Below are positions 1 to 11,264 of a stretch of DNA of 46,481 bases, piece by piece (positions within the stretch are counted from its first letter, which is position 1; every line of letters begins with the position of its first letter). The stretch is from Ophioceras dolichostomum (Eukaryota > Ascomycota > Sordariomycetes > Magnaporthales > Ophioceraceae). The DNA lies in assembly GCA_003049485.1 (NCBI GenBank), contig PYST01000305.1:1-46481 (forward strand), in the 5' to 3' direction. The position numbers and the translations under genes were made by a program. The notes under the pieces are model-generated. The model did not search any database and was not told the DNA's origin. It saw only the letters and a list, made by a program, of their open reading frames with translations.

Positions 1-1451
1 GACGATAGAAGACAGTAGAAGCTGATAGAAGGCCATGTGGAATAGTGGAAGCGTATTGCCACAATAAGGTTCTCCATTCTTGACAAAAGGGGATCAGATG
101 GGAGGAGTATTTATAATCCTCCATGCAGCTGAAGGGTCTCTGCCTGCCTTTTCTCCTGCTCTGCCTCGGCGACTGGACCAACTGAGCACTGTCTAAGATC
201 TTTAGTGCCCTGGCGAAATATGTTGTGTTAGTCATTATGGATGGCCCACGCGTTCCACCTGGACTCTGTCAAAATTCCAAGGCTCTTTGTCGGACGTTGC
301 TCGCCCAGTCGCCTACCAGGTACCTACGTACCCAGTGATGATTCAAGGGATATATGTGGTCCATGCTCAGTCGCTTGTTTTCCCACCTGTCCCGCTGTCC
401 GTCGCCTCTTGGTGGTTGATGTTTGGCTGTCAATGTCATATTCGCAGTGCTGATTGTGGGAGGGCAGACCGAACGTGATGAACTCCCGAGTGCCGCCCCA
501 TTCCGACGGCTGCCACCGCGAGAGTGGGGCGAAAATTCCGATGAGCCGACCGGTGGGGCTGGTTGGCTCGGTCGACACATTCCGTTGACGGTGATTGGAA
601 TTCGGCAAGTAGCAGGTCGGTTGGCTGGTGAAGGGGTGTCCTGTTGCTTCTTGACCGCCCAGTGGCGAAGGTATTGATGACCGGACGCGTCTTGACGCCG
701 GTGACGTTGGGTACCATTTGCCGAGTCGCTTTGTCTGCGTCCGTTGGTTATCCCTTGCCAACGGGACCCCCGCTGTTGCCGCTTTTCGTCGCTGCTGGTC
801 AGCTCCTGCCGCATCGTCGCATCTGATATCTTCACAGCTGCCGGCCATCTTCCGTCATCCCTGCCGCATTCCATGCACCTCCTCTTTCTCTTTTTCTTTT
901 CCGCCACTGGCAACCATGATGGCCCCTCTGACTGCCATCTGCGGGGATGATCCCACTTTGCACGCATGAAAAAAAAAACACCACTGGCCGGCCGGAAGAC
1001 ATCGGGGGCTTGTTGGCTTCTCTTTTTTTTTCTTTCACTAATTAATACTAGACAAACCAAACAGGCCGGCGTTATCAAGCTACTTTTACTTACTCTGCTT
1101 TCGCAGTACCCAACTTCGCAGCATCTTCACAATGATTATTCCAACATTATCTGCACCCACAGCCAAGTATCTTCTCTCTCGCGATCAGCCCATAACCCCG
1201 GAACGATGGCCAAGACCAGCCGTCTGAGCCATAGGTGAAATAAGGTGCTTCTCAATTCGTTCTTCGACGTACCAAAGCTCACTAGGTACCTTTCCTAGCT
1301 GCCTCTTTCTGGCGACATGTTATAGTTGCATCAACAACAGATAGCTGCCCTCGGTACTCTTGTTCGTGTCAATCCGCTCGTGGCTCTCTCTGCAGAGTTC
1401 GACCGCCAATGATTCAACCACAGGACAAAAGCTCCGTGTTTGGAAAGGTTC
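1..1451. other. no supported gene
   Basis: Overlapping open frames occur on both strands, but none shows a recognisable domain, a convincing start context or splice signals. The stretch contains pyrimidine-rich tracts around 880-900 and 1020-1035 and two AGGTACCT-type words (about 312-331 and 1283-1292). It probably serves as the upstream region of the degenerate gene that follows. Confidence 0.5.
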
Positions 1452-2263
1452 ATGTCGGACGAGTTCTTCCTGTTCCGGCACTCGCAGATGAGATTCCACA
1501 ACCACGGTGAAATGCTCCCTGACGACGAGATACACCCATCCCTCCGGCTCTCCTCCAGCCAAGCTGTTGCCCCCGCGAAGAACGATCCGACCCACGCAAG
1601 CTTCGTCGTGGACACGACCTACGGATTCCGCGTTTGGGTAGTAAGCCGCCCCAAGCGCCGGTTGACATGTTCCTGGAAAGAGATGGCTACCCCTGACGAC
1701 GATTCGCGCTCCTCCTTCTCAGATACCTTTATTTGCACAAAAACCTTACGCTCATCCGGGATGGCAAAACGGCCGAGCCGAAATTTGATCGCCGGACCCC
1801 GGGCGAGGAATTTCCACGTGAAAGCTTCGAAAACCTCCAGTGGCAGTGCAGGTAGCTGCGGGACGAGCTGCGCCAGTGGAAGACAAGAGGGCTGATGCTC
1901 GAAGAGCCGCGGCGCTCCTCCCGGCATACCGACGAGTTAGGCCTCGGAGGAAGACTCAACTACGCCTCGTGGTTCGTCCAAGGCGTACTCCTACTGCTGT
2001 CCCTTTTCTCCTCTTATGTTAGCCTTGAAGATGCCACATTAGTGGACATCCCAGGGAACTCGAGGTGGTCTCTCAAGTTGCGCCGTGGGTGAAAGCCGTA
2101 CCAAGCCGGCCAATAGGCGCTCGACCTTCTACAGAAGACCGTCGAGAAGTTCGAGCGAGAGCTCGAGATGTACCACAGTTTCATCCTCCTTCGCATCGGC
2201 GATATCTGCGCGGAGAAGCTGCAGGGAATACCGGATGAAGACATTGATAGGGTGTTTGGGTAG
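1452..2263 (+). pseudogene. degenerate copy 1 of a tandem unrecognised gene family
   Basis: The reading starts at ATG 1452 with a SDEFFLFR motif and runs to a TTYGFRV motif near 1615-1635. Homology to copies 2 and 3 then moves to another frame, from YLYLHKNL near 1725 to the C-terminal LEMYHSF motif near 2165, ending at TAG 2261-2263. A GTAGTAAG donor-like site and a CTCAG acceptor flank 1638-1720, but removing that segment does not join the frames, so an indel is likely. Internal stops include TAG where CAG fits (CRxLRDELRQW near 1848 and GQxALDLLQK near 2115) and a TGA near 2090. Family function is unknown; no known domain was recognised. The gene may be a pseudogene or a multi-exon gene with unusual introns; decay is favoured. 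Confidence 0.55.
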
Positions 2264-2743
2264 TAGTCATCATTCCTGCGACTACCGAGGGGTTGAGAGA
2301 CGGATGGGTATCGTTATCGCACGTCGCGCAACAACTGCTCAAGCGAACCGTTCAGGTTCAAGGGGATGGATGGATGGATAGTACCCTCGAAGCGGTAATA
2401 CAATACTAGATTTGCATTTCTCGGCAACCATCGTGAAGAAGGCTTGCCGTCTACTTCTCCCCCGTGTCTTAATTTATCATTCATTGACTGGGAGCCGAGG
2501 CATCAGGCGTACGCCTCCGCCTGTTTTATGAAGTCACTCTCTTCGCATATCCGCAACACAGACCTCCGACGACCGCAATCGACAAACGATGCGCGAGGCA
2601 AACTTGCAAGCAGGGGACAGACAGGCAGGCGCGGATCTGAATGTGGGTCCCAGCCCGAGACGTTTGACAGCTGTCAGACAATCCGTCTGTAACTGACATC
2701 TCTTCCCAAACCTAGCGACATATCCGACTAGACCTATCCCACC
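2264..2743. other. spacer between copies 1 and 2
   Basis: No gene is seen. A plausible promoter or 5' leader for copy 2 lies immediately before the ATG at 2744. Confidence 0.4.
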
Positions 2744-3759
2744 ATGTCGCCGTCCTTTGAGGAGAACGCTGCGGGTCCTCCACGCACACACCGCAACTCC
2801 CCGAACCAGAGCCTGAGCCCCTCGCCTCCTCCATCCCCGAGGCTATCCAGGACTCCAGACTCATGCGGGGGATCACCCCCAGCCGGCGCCTGCTGTCGGA
2901 CGAGTACTTCCTGCGCACGTCAGATCCTCTCGTCATCGGGACTGAAACCGGTCTGCTCGTCTCTAACCACGGCTGGCGACTACGAGGCGAGTCCCTGAGC
3001 CAACAACAGCAGCTGCCCGTCATCATTGACAACAACGGCAACCTAACGGACAGCAACCAAGAGGAACCCATCACATTCTACGCCATCACTATATATGGCC
3101 TCGAGCTATCCCAACGCGCCAGCTACGAGCCCCATTTCTTCGACCTCGCCGTCCCGGGCCACCACGCCGTCGAGCCGCTCGACCAGTGGCGGTTCAACTT
3201 CGAGATCGTCGCGGACATCGAGTCGCCACGTCTCGCCTTCAGCCGTCATCACCCTCTCGCGCCCCATCCGCCGCAGGTGGTGGTTGTTGATACTAGCAAT
3301 AACTTCGACAACCTGCCCCTGCAGTTCTTGTCGCTCAAACGGGCGCTGCAGATCTGGACGTTACGACTGCGGCAGCTCTCGTTGCTAGGAGGTAGAGCTG
3401 GGGCTGGAGCTACGACGGGACTGAGCCGCCTACAGTGGGAGACGCACGGCCTGCTGATGGCGTGCTAGATCTGCACGCACTCGAATGGGCTGGGCGCCTC
3501 GTTCACGGTGCGCGAGACTGAGAGCAAGCCGATGTCTTGGACAATGAAGGGCTTGCTGGACGCGAGGATGGCTGTTGATGAGTGGATGCAGCGGGTGAAT
3601 GAGCGAGCGGAACTTGCACTGGAGGTTTACGATGGGTACATGGTGCGCAGGATCGGTGAGGTCGGGGTGGCGATGGCTGCTGGTGGAGGAGACCCCAGTC
3701 AGTGGGCTTTGGGATCTGATGACCTTCGGCCGAGAGGAGTCTCTTCACTACATCGTTAG
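2744..3759 (+). pseudogene. degenerate copy 2 of the tandem family
   Basis: This is the best preserved copy. An ATG at 2744 in a good context opens a different frame from the main one, which is open from 2761 and contains ATG 2863. The main frame carries LLSDEYFLRTSDPL, an ITIYGLEL motif equivalent to TTYGFRV in copy 1, and ends at TAG 3757-3759. A single in-frame TAG at 3466-3468 (context MACxICTHSNG) splits about 298 codons; a CAG-to-TAG change would explain it. The C-terminal segment with VDEWMQRVNER and LALEVYDGY is homologous to the LEMY segment of copies 1 and 3. The protein would be soluble; no signal peptide or membrane segment is visible. Function is not recognised. Confidence 0.55.
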
Positions 3760-4389
3760 GCAGCACACTTTCCTCGACCATCATAGACTCTCTGTATTCA
3801 CTTCGAGCCATGACGACCTTCCGAAATGTCTGTCCAGTCAGTCGTTTGGTACTGGTGTTTTCGTAACGATCGGTGTGTAACCGTCTCCTGCGTATCGAAG
3901 CTCTGGACGACAGACGACGGAATGTCTGTTTGGGATCCTCGATTGGAGAGGAGACGGTTTGAACGAGCTGCTGGTGACGCCTTGGTCTGTACAAAATTCA
4001 CTCGAAGTCCTTTCTGCCTAAAAAGCTTGTTGGTCATTTCACAAACGGCGAATTACTCAGCACGCATCAGACGGTCACATTCGACTCCCGTGGAGGTTCA
4101 GGAGTAAGGGCGTCTTTTATCCCAACGAGCAAAGAAGGCCACCAGCACGGCCGATGAACCCCTTCCATTTCATCCAGCGTTCCTCCGTCCTGCCTCCAAT
4201 ACACAAACCAAAATCTCGGCATCTACGACCTACCTCCCAGGTTAAACCGCGCATCGCATCACCGTCACTTCAGCCATGGTAAACAGGTATACACAGGCGC
4301 AGTAAACCGGTACCCTTGTAAGTGGCATTTGTTGCTTCGAGCGCCTTATCCATCGTCTTTCGACTGCTGACGCCGAGTGTTCATCAATC
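3760..4389. other. spacer between copies 2 and 3
   Basis: No gene is supported. An ATG at 4276 followed by a possible GTATAC donor could mark a short first exon of copy 3, but no acceptor rejoins it convincingly. Confidence 0.35.
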
Positions 4390-5409
4390 CAGACTGGCTA
4401 CCCGCCACCGCTCCACTGGGGCTCGCCGCCCACGGTAGAAGACGTGGTGCGCAAATACGAAGAGCAGGGACATCCCCGCCTGGCAGCGGTTCATGACAGA
4501 GGAGCTCTTCCTGTCACTCAGAGACGAACCCGTCGTGCTCGACGAACAGACGGGCTCACTCAGCGGAGACCTCCTGCCGGAGCACCGCAGACTCTGCAAG
4601 GGCGTCGCGGAGCCATCCCACAGCGAGATCTATCCCACTCATTTCGCCGCCGAGACCACCTACGGCCTGAAGATCGTGCAGCGCCACGAGGGTGGCCCCG
4701 TCGAGATCTTCTATAACAACGGCGGCGGACAGAGACAAGGAAAGGGACAGGGCGGACGGGGCGCCGCCAACGCCATCGTGACTGAAAACGAATGGGAGTA
4801 CAGGGTCGAGATCATATTCCGCGGGACCGACGGCCCGTCGATATCCTTCGGGCGACGGCCACGACGCACCCGCTAGCCGCCGACACAGCAACGATACCAC
4901 CACAATCATTCCCAACAACGGCACCCGCTTCACCCTGAGCCCTAAACACACATCCCCATCCAATCAGACTTCTGAGGCCTCCCCCCACCATTCACGCCCC
5001 TCTTCAACGCCCTCCACACCTGGTATCACCGGGTCCGCCTCAACCCCTACCCGGGCAACTCAGAGGACGACAGGCGGAAGATGTGGTACCTGAACAGCTC
5101 CAGTTCCCTGACGCAGACAGTCTTGCTCCTCTGCTGGTTCGCGCTGCATCCCAACGTCGCCGAGGTGTCGCTGTGGCAGGCGGTCGGCGAGCCGCCGCTG
5201 GCCGGGTATCCCCCGGCGAGTTTACCGTGAAGAGCGGAAGGTTCGACTAGGCGCCTATGCTGGCTAAGTGGATTGAGCGGCTAGAGATGTATAGCCATTT
5301 TCTGGGGTGATATGATGAGGTGATGAAGGGGAGGGTTGCGGAGGCTTGGGGTGCGATGTTGGGGGGTGAGAGGGGTGAGGGAGAAGAGGATTTGATGGAT
5401 TTGTCTTGA
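4390..5409 (+). pseudogene. degenerate copy 3 of the tandem family
   Basis: An opening frame near 4393 encodes TGYPPPLHWGSPPTVEDVV and then shifts. The family motif QRFMTEELFLSL appears around ATG 4493 and leads to ETTYGLKIV near 4660, again matching copies 1 and 2. A third frame carries HTWYHRVRLNPYPGN near 5010 and TQTVLLLCWFALHPNVAEV near 5115. The C-terminal motif IERLEMYSHFLG at 5257-5307 is followed by TGA 5308-5310 and then continues in the same frame to a final TGA at 5407-5409. At least three frame changes and one internal stop make this a pseudogene. Identity of the parent family is unknown. Confidence 0.55.
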
Positions 5410-5958
5410 TATGTACTTACCTAGGCAGTCTATGTCGTAAACTGCCTAGCGTTTGCTTTTCCGTTCTTTCTCTGCCTCATGCGTGTATGCGAGTGTGTTG
5501 CGTGTACTCAGTAGTCGGTCCGTGTGGCCTGGTAATTAAGGAGTAGCGGCCCTTGAATACGACGGACGACCAACGGAGGGGAATGGCAAAGTTCAAGCGG
5601 GTCAGAAGGTACGGGACGGACGCCAGAAGGTACAGGACGGACGAGCCCTTGGCGGGTGATCCCTGATATATTTTCCAATGCCCCCTTTCGACCCTCAGGC
5701 TGAACAGTGAGTCTGTCGAGATATAGGAATCTTAAGGAACGCCGCCCAAACGGCCTCCAGCCCTCATTAACCGACGCTCTAACTCTCGCTCTTGCATTGG
5801 AAAGACCACAAAGGAAACTCTGAAACTCGACAGGTCGTTACACATTACATATTTTCTCGTGATTAATGTCTCGTATACCCTATACAAAAACAGCATCCCA
5901 TCTAACTAGGTACCTAGGTAGGTAGGCACCTACAAGAGACTAGTACCAGCAGCCGAAC
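5410..5958. other. gene-free stretch
   Basis: No gene is seen. It holds a short direct repeat (5603-5643) and an AGGTACCT-type palindromic run at 5907-5934, just 3' of the minus-strand gene ending at 5959. Confidence 0.5.
5603..5643. repeat. two-copy direct repeat, 21-bp unit
   Basis: CAGAAGGTACGGGACGGACG is followed directly by a near-identical copy with one transition. It is probably a local duplication; no function is evident. Confidence 0.6.
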
Positions 5959-7746
5959 CTATCCAACCCTAGGTTTAGACCCCGGCGGCAGCTTGATCTT
6001 AAACACAAGCATCTGGTTGTTGAGGCTGAGCCCAGAAATGTCCGAATACTGGATCTCGCCAAAGTTCATGAAGCCTGCGCGAAGACATCAGATTAGTCAC
6101 CAATAGCAACACAGAATTCGCGCTGACGCCTACCGGGAGGCGAGCGAGAACGGGGATCATGGAGAAGGGAGGGAAAGGGGGAGGAAAGGGAACGGAAAAG
6201 TGATATATCTTACCATTCTGAGTGATGAAATCATTATCCGAAGACGCGAACAGGTAATACTCATCACTCCCGCCACCAACGACAGGCACAAGCGCAAGCC
6301 CCTCCCACTTCTCGTTCAGCAAACCGCTGTCGAACGCGCCGCCGTTGTGCAGGCCGAACTTGCCGAGCTGGTCGTTCAGGTTGAAGTCGAGGAAGGGACA
6401 CACCGTCGCGGCTGTCACCCCGGAGTTGAGCACCCCGGCGGTGGAAACGATGGACGTGTTAAAGGCGTCGGCCACGCCCTTGATGTTGGTCGCGGCCGAG
6501 ATGTCGATCACGTCAACGTGTCTGTACCGAGACAAGGGGTCGTCGGTGCCCAGGCCGGCCCCGTCGCGGGGCAGCACGAGGAGCTGGGTCGGCGAGACGT
6601 ATTTGATCTCGGACTGGGCGGCGATGCGAGTGTTGCCGTTTGCGTTGAGGTAGGTGGGGAGGGGCACCACGTACTCGGCGACTAGGGTCGGCGAGGTGCG
6701 GCTCCGGGCTGGGGGAACGGTGTATTGGAGGAGGCGCGCGTGGCGCCGCGCCGAGGAGCTGGAGCCGCCTTCGTGGATTAGCGCCGATTGCATCAGCGCA
6801 TAGAGGAACTTGCCGTCGGGGGAGGCGGTAAGGCCCTCGAGGCCTTGGTTGTTGGAGCGGCCTTGGGAGGGCGCGACGGGCACTGGGTGCTTGGATGGGT
6901 CGTAGCGGGGCGGGTTGTCGGAGGCGAAGCTGGTCATCATCACTGTCAGTGTTCATTGCCTTTCCTAGCTTACCCTGGACGGTGTCATCGCGAGCCGTGG
7001 TAGGCGAAGCAGGCTAGAGGTAGAAATCCCTCTTACCTGACCAGACCCTGCCTTAGGGGGATTGTCGCATCCGGCGGGCGAATTGCAGCCACCATTTTCC
7101 CAGTAGGCGTGAACTTGTATATGTACGGCCCGTACTCGTCACTGATCCAGAGCGAGCCACAGCTCTGATCGACCACGAGGCCCTCCGCGTCGATCGAGAT
7201 CCTCTTCCCGCCCGGGCCGGCGCCTCCGAACCCATCCCCGGGATAAGTCGCGGCGGGGAGGGTCGGGAATCCGGCATAGTCCAGACCGCCCGACTGGTCC
7301 GGGTCCAAGCCGGTCGCAAGCTGGCCGTCGGGACCGGTAAGCAGCACGGTGTCTAGGTACGAGAGCTTGATGTTGGTCGGTGCGGGAGAGCTGGACGACG
7401 ACGTGGCGACGGGTGTGAAGGTGAGCTGGAACTTGTGAACCCTGGGAGTGAAGTTGATGGTGCCGTTGGTGTTCCAGCCGCGGTCGGGAAGCGCGAACAG
7501 CTCGCCGGTGAAACTACCGTCGGACTTCTTGGACCAGCCGTTGATAGCGATGGACGACCCCATGCTGATGGTGTCGCCGAACTTGTCCCGAGCGTCCGAG
7601 GGCACGAAGCCGTACCCCACGAGCGAGTCGTAGACGTACGGCTTGCCGCGGCATGTCGTCGAGAATGCGGGGTTTGCTGCTGCGGCGAAGACGGCTTGGG
7701 TCAGAGCCAGCAGCGCCGACGCCCAGCAGGACATGAGGCGTGACAT
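5959..7746 (-). CDS. secreted phytase-like (esterase-like) domain protein
   Basis: Predicted 513-aa secreted protein. Exons are 7037-7746, 6214-6929 and 5959-6074; the introns (107 and 139 nt) have GTAAGA donors and CAG acceptors, and both junctions restore frame (V-S-F and N-G-F). ATG 7746 is chosen because it starts a hydrophobic signal peptide (about residues 1-23, ending in A-A-A). The Phytase-like family (esterase-like activity of phytase) is indicated by DRGWNTN (88-94), DAEGLVVD (186-193), ISDEYGPYIYKF (201-212), NQGLEGLT (264-271) and KWEGLALVPV further on, consistent with a beta-propeller fold. Members are annotated as extracellular phosphoesterases, but the substrate is unproven. 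The gene lies on the same strand as the nicotianamine synthase upstream. The domain is largely complete. Confidence 0.88.
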
Positions 7747-8876
7747 GGTTGTGGTGATGGTTGCGGTGGCAGACAAGCGAGCGACTCGGTCCGATCCGGT
7801 AAAAGGACGCAAGATTTCGAGGAGTGCGAATGGACCGTTTAAGGATGGACGCGCTTGGGCTTCCGTCCCGTCCCTCGTCCGAACCGGGAATCTGCGTGCC
7901 CTTCAGTCTTCAGATCGTGGTCGCTACGGACGATAGCGAGCGGGGGAGGAGAGTGCTCGAATTAAATACCCGCTCCCACGAACAACCACCAGACTCCGTG
8001 CCGTCGACAGAGGCGCTGAACAGCGCTCACAAAATGTTGCAGCGACTCCGCTCAGTTTGGAGCTGAGGTGTCGCTAGGTACCTTCCCGAACGAGCGAGCT
8101 CTCCAGCTCAGCAAGCCAGTGGACATTCCGCCGAAATTCTGCAGCTCATCAAATTCCGTCACCGAGCTGGCGAGAGATTATTGAACGCCACACGCCCCAT
8201 TGCCAGATTCGGGTTCCACGTGCGACATTCCCGGCTCTCACTGGACCGTGGACCTGAGAGGACCTGAACAGCCCCTGGTTCGCGCCATGCATTAGCTGCT
8301 ACGCTAGGCAGGGGTTTTGCAGAGCGCCGAATTGTTAGCGCTCCATGCTACATGCAGCGAGACACAGCACACGTCGATTGAACTTATGCCATCCAGCTTT
8401 CCCACGTGGACTCGAAAGAAAGACCTATTCAGACAAGGCATCATCGACGAATATTTGATCTTCCTTCCCTCACAGAATGTCACCGAGGAGGACGAGAGCA
8501 TTGGCACAACTTTCATTGTTCCATGTGCACCGAAGGCAAGCCCGTGTTTCGTAAGCATCAATTGATCACTTTTGTAATCTCGGTAGGTACTATGGTTGAT
8601 GAATGGTAAATAGGCCGCTTTTGCGACGACAGATAAGTGATAGAAAGTATGAGAGAGATCGTCTCAGAAGCAATACTCGAAGGATGATGAGTTGCGAAAA
8701 GAGACGGGGAAAAAAAGAAGAAGAAGAGACGGGCAAAGATGGAGGTCCTAACCCCAGAGAGAGGTGGGTAGGGTACAAGGTAGAGAACGCTTGCCATCTT
8801 AAACCGGTCCGCTTCCACGTGTGCATACCCAGATACTCCTCCATCTGATAATACGCACACACCTCTACACACCCTT
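7747..8876. other. intergenic, 5' of the phytase-like gene and 3' of the nicotianamine synthase gene
   Basis: No gene is supported. Short ORFs at 8304-8610 on both strands lack starts, domains or splice signals. A TAGGTACCT word sits at about 8075-8083. Confidence 0.5.
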
Positions 8877-10235
8877 TTACGGCAAGGTAGGAGTCTTGAC
8901 CTTGGCGAGCGCAACAGAGTTGAGCACGCCATGATAAGGGTGCACGACCAGGCACGGCTCGAGCCAAGGCTTCAGAGCCGGCGTCGCCAGATCGACCTCC
9001 TATGAGGCCAAGAGGACAGGATGAAGTCAGTATTTCGTTTTGTTTCACACAATCCCCACGAGCCATCGTGTAGTTGCGTTGAGTAGATAGGCAAGAAACT
9101 CACCGCATACAAACACTTCCTCACCCCCCAAGCAGACCTCACGACAACCACCGCACCAGGCCTCATTCGCTTAGCCACATCCACCAGAATCCCCTCCTTC
9201 TCGGTCTGCGTTGCGCCCACGAGCGCAGCGACGTAGACAACGTCGAAGCTCGTCAGATCCGTGCTCGAGTCCGACGCGTCGCCGTGGTCGAACGTCATGC
9301 CGCTGTATGTATTGGATCCGTCAGCATCACCCAGACTGGCGACTAGGGCGCGGGACAGTGCGATGGCGCGCTCTGAGTGGTCGATGTTGAGGATCGTGAC
9401 TTTGTTATTCTCGTTGTTGTTCAGGTTGTTGTGGTGACGACTCTGGTCAGAAGGCCCGACTCCGGCGGGGTCGTATACGGTCGGAGCGAGTGTGAGAGGG
9501 AAAGGGGCCGTCGCAGCCTCAGAGTCAGAGCCCGAGGCCCAAGGAGACGGACCAGTCGTGAGGGCATCGTAGAGACACAGGCTTGACAGCGGCAGAGGGC
9601 CGGAGCCGATGTAGGCGATCTTTGTGGGAGGCGCCGTGGGCTGGAACGTGTAGATCGCGGAGAGCTCGAGGCGGACTAGGTCGACGTAGTTCTGATAGTA
9701 CGGGAACTCACGTAGGCGGTCGGACGCGGCGGAGGGGTTGGCACCGCTGCCGTCATCGTCGTCGGGGTTGGCGGCGGGCGTGTTGGCCGTGGTGGCAGTG
9801 GTGCCCGTGATGTAGGCGGACCAGTGCGACTCGAGTTGGAACTCGGCCTTGGAGCAGAGACTGCGCAGCGAGGGGACGATGGCCTTGAGGCGGGCGTCTT
9901 GAGTTATCTGTTTTGTGGCGAGGATGAGGAGTCAGCGGTTGATGGACGAAGAGTCACGCTGCATTTGAAGCGGGTGGTTGCGTGGATTGTGTGGCTTGTT
10001 GCAGGGAGTTACTTACCAGCTGGACTGTCTTTGTGTCGTAGGCTCGCGAGCAGACGGCGACTAAGTTGACGAGCACTGTGTTAATGATTGGGCTCGGTTC
10101 AAGGGAGTCCATGCTGGAGAGAAAGCGGTGCGCTTCGATGATTTGAGAGATGACTTCAGCCGGTTCAGGATGGCCGGCTTGGGTAGCCTTCTTAGCTTTG
10201 TCCTTGTGGACCAGTCCGCGGAGGAGCCGCTTCAT
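8877..10235 (-). CDS. nicotianamine synthase
   Basis: Predicted 381-aa enzyme that condenses three S-adenosylmethionine molecules into nicotianamine, a chelator of Fe, Zn, Ni and Cu, expected in the cytosol. Exons are 10017-10235, 9104-9907 and 8877-8999. Both introns (109 and 104 nt) are phase 0, with GTAAGT and GTGAGT donors and CAG and TAG acceptors. Family hallmarks are the FPYYQNYVDLVRLE segment (about 141-154), the SAM-binding IAYIGSGPLPLSS (about 170-182), then SFDVVYVAALVG, MRPGAVVVVRSAWGVR, and the C-terminal VVHPYHGVLNSVALAK. The length exceeds plant enzymes (about 320 aa) because of low-complexity insertions (TTATTANTPAANPDDDD and a Ser/Asn-rich loop). ATG 10235 is the first in-frame start and gives an intact N-terminus. 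Confidence 0.92.
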
Positions 10236-10609
10236 CTTGCTGTGGTTCTTCTTTGGGGCTGGAGGCTGGAGGCCGGGAAGTCGGAAGAGACTGCGAAAGT
10301 GGACTTGGAAGAAACAGTGGAAAATAAAAAGAAAGTTTTTACCGGCTCTGCTCGTTTTTAAAATGAGCTGCCAGAAACCTGACTGTTATTGAGTCTCGGG
10401 ATGCAACCAGTCAACCGCAACCGAACTCATGGTGAGCGGTGACCACACAGCGCACAAGGTGTGACTATTGTGCGCTGTTATCGAGTCGAAATAACGAGCG
10501 CCACGATCAGACAAAATGCACAGAGGCCATATGGAATGAGTATAAAACTGGAGCACTGGGACACGGGGCTGAAGAATATTTGGACCGCGCCTTGGTGTGG
10601 GCTGGTGAC
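10236..10609. other. upstream region of the nicotianamine synthase gene
   Basis: No gene is seen. This is the expected promoter of the minus-strand nicotianamine synthase; no specific metal-response element was identified. Confidence 0.4.
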
Positions 10610-11264
10610 CACACGGTGCAAGACACGATCCCTCGCCCGGTCACCAGGCAGGCCGGGTCAATCCGCGGCAGCTCCCGATAGCTCAACGGCGCCGCGTTGG
10701 CCATCTCCACCAGAATTGTGGCGGTGATCCAGCGCAGACCCAGCAGGGAGACCTCCGACGAGTCAACGAACTCCTGATCGGATGGTACATGAGCCGCCGA
10801 AGCGGAAGCAGCATGGCCACAGCGAAGCCGAGGACGTGGAGGCCTAAGAGCGCGAGCCCAAGGCACCGCGAGGCCGAATATGGGCCGAAGCCGACGTGAT
10901 AGTAGGTGCCGCATACGTAGGCCGCGAGGCCCACGGATGGCCAGCGAGAGAGCACGGCGTCCGTAAGGCCCGAACGAATCCGGGCCATAGACTCCTCCCA
11001 CATCCCGCAAGGGTCCTGGGAGGAGTGCCAGTGGCGGCAGCGTAGGTAGTGCGGCCGACCGCGGTTGTGCACCACGACGTCCCACTAAGCCATCAGAACC
11101 TAGACGATGTCTGGGCAGGCGGCGAGGAAGTACGCCGTAACGGCTAGCAGGGCGAAGCCCAGCGTCGCCGCGCGGTCGAGCCGGAAGGAAGAGGTGAACA
11201 CGGTCGTCCATATGATCGCCCACATGGCCGCCGGTGCAGAAAAGATGGTCGCAAAGTGAAGCAT
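10610..11264 (-). pseudogene. relic of an unidentified multi-pass membrane protein gene
   Basis: A frame from ATG 11264 encodes a hydrophobic segment (AAMWAIIWTTVF, then LGFALLAVTAYFLAA), is stopped by TAG at 11100-11102 and again by TAG at 11085-11087, and continues in the same frame with WDVVVHNRGRPHYLRCRHW and hydrophobic runs LGLALLGLHVLGFAVAMLL. Near 10782 coding character moves to another frame with EVSLLGLRWITATILVEMA. Both TAG codons sit where CAG would read through. A candidate upstream exon with a GTGAGT donor lies near 11439. No family was recognised. The two stops and the frameshift make this a decayed gene. Confidence 0.5.

Noticed and set aside
269..1078. Long minus-strand open frame of 269 codons
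   Set aside because: Composition is biased by poly-pyrimidine tracts, there is no domain, and equally long frames overlap it on both strands.
8304..8610. Several overlapping short ORFs on both strands
   Set aside because: They start at non-ATG codons or lack support; no motif or splice signal was found.
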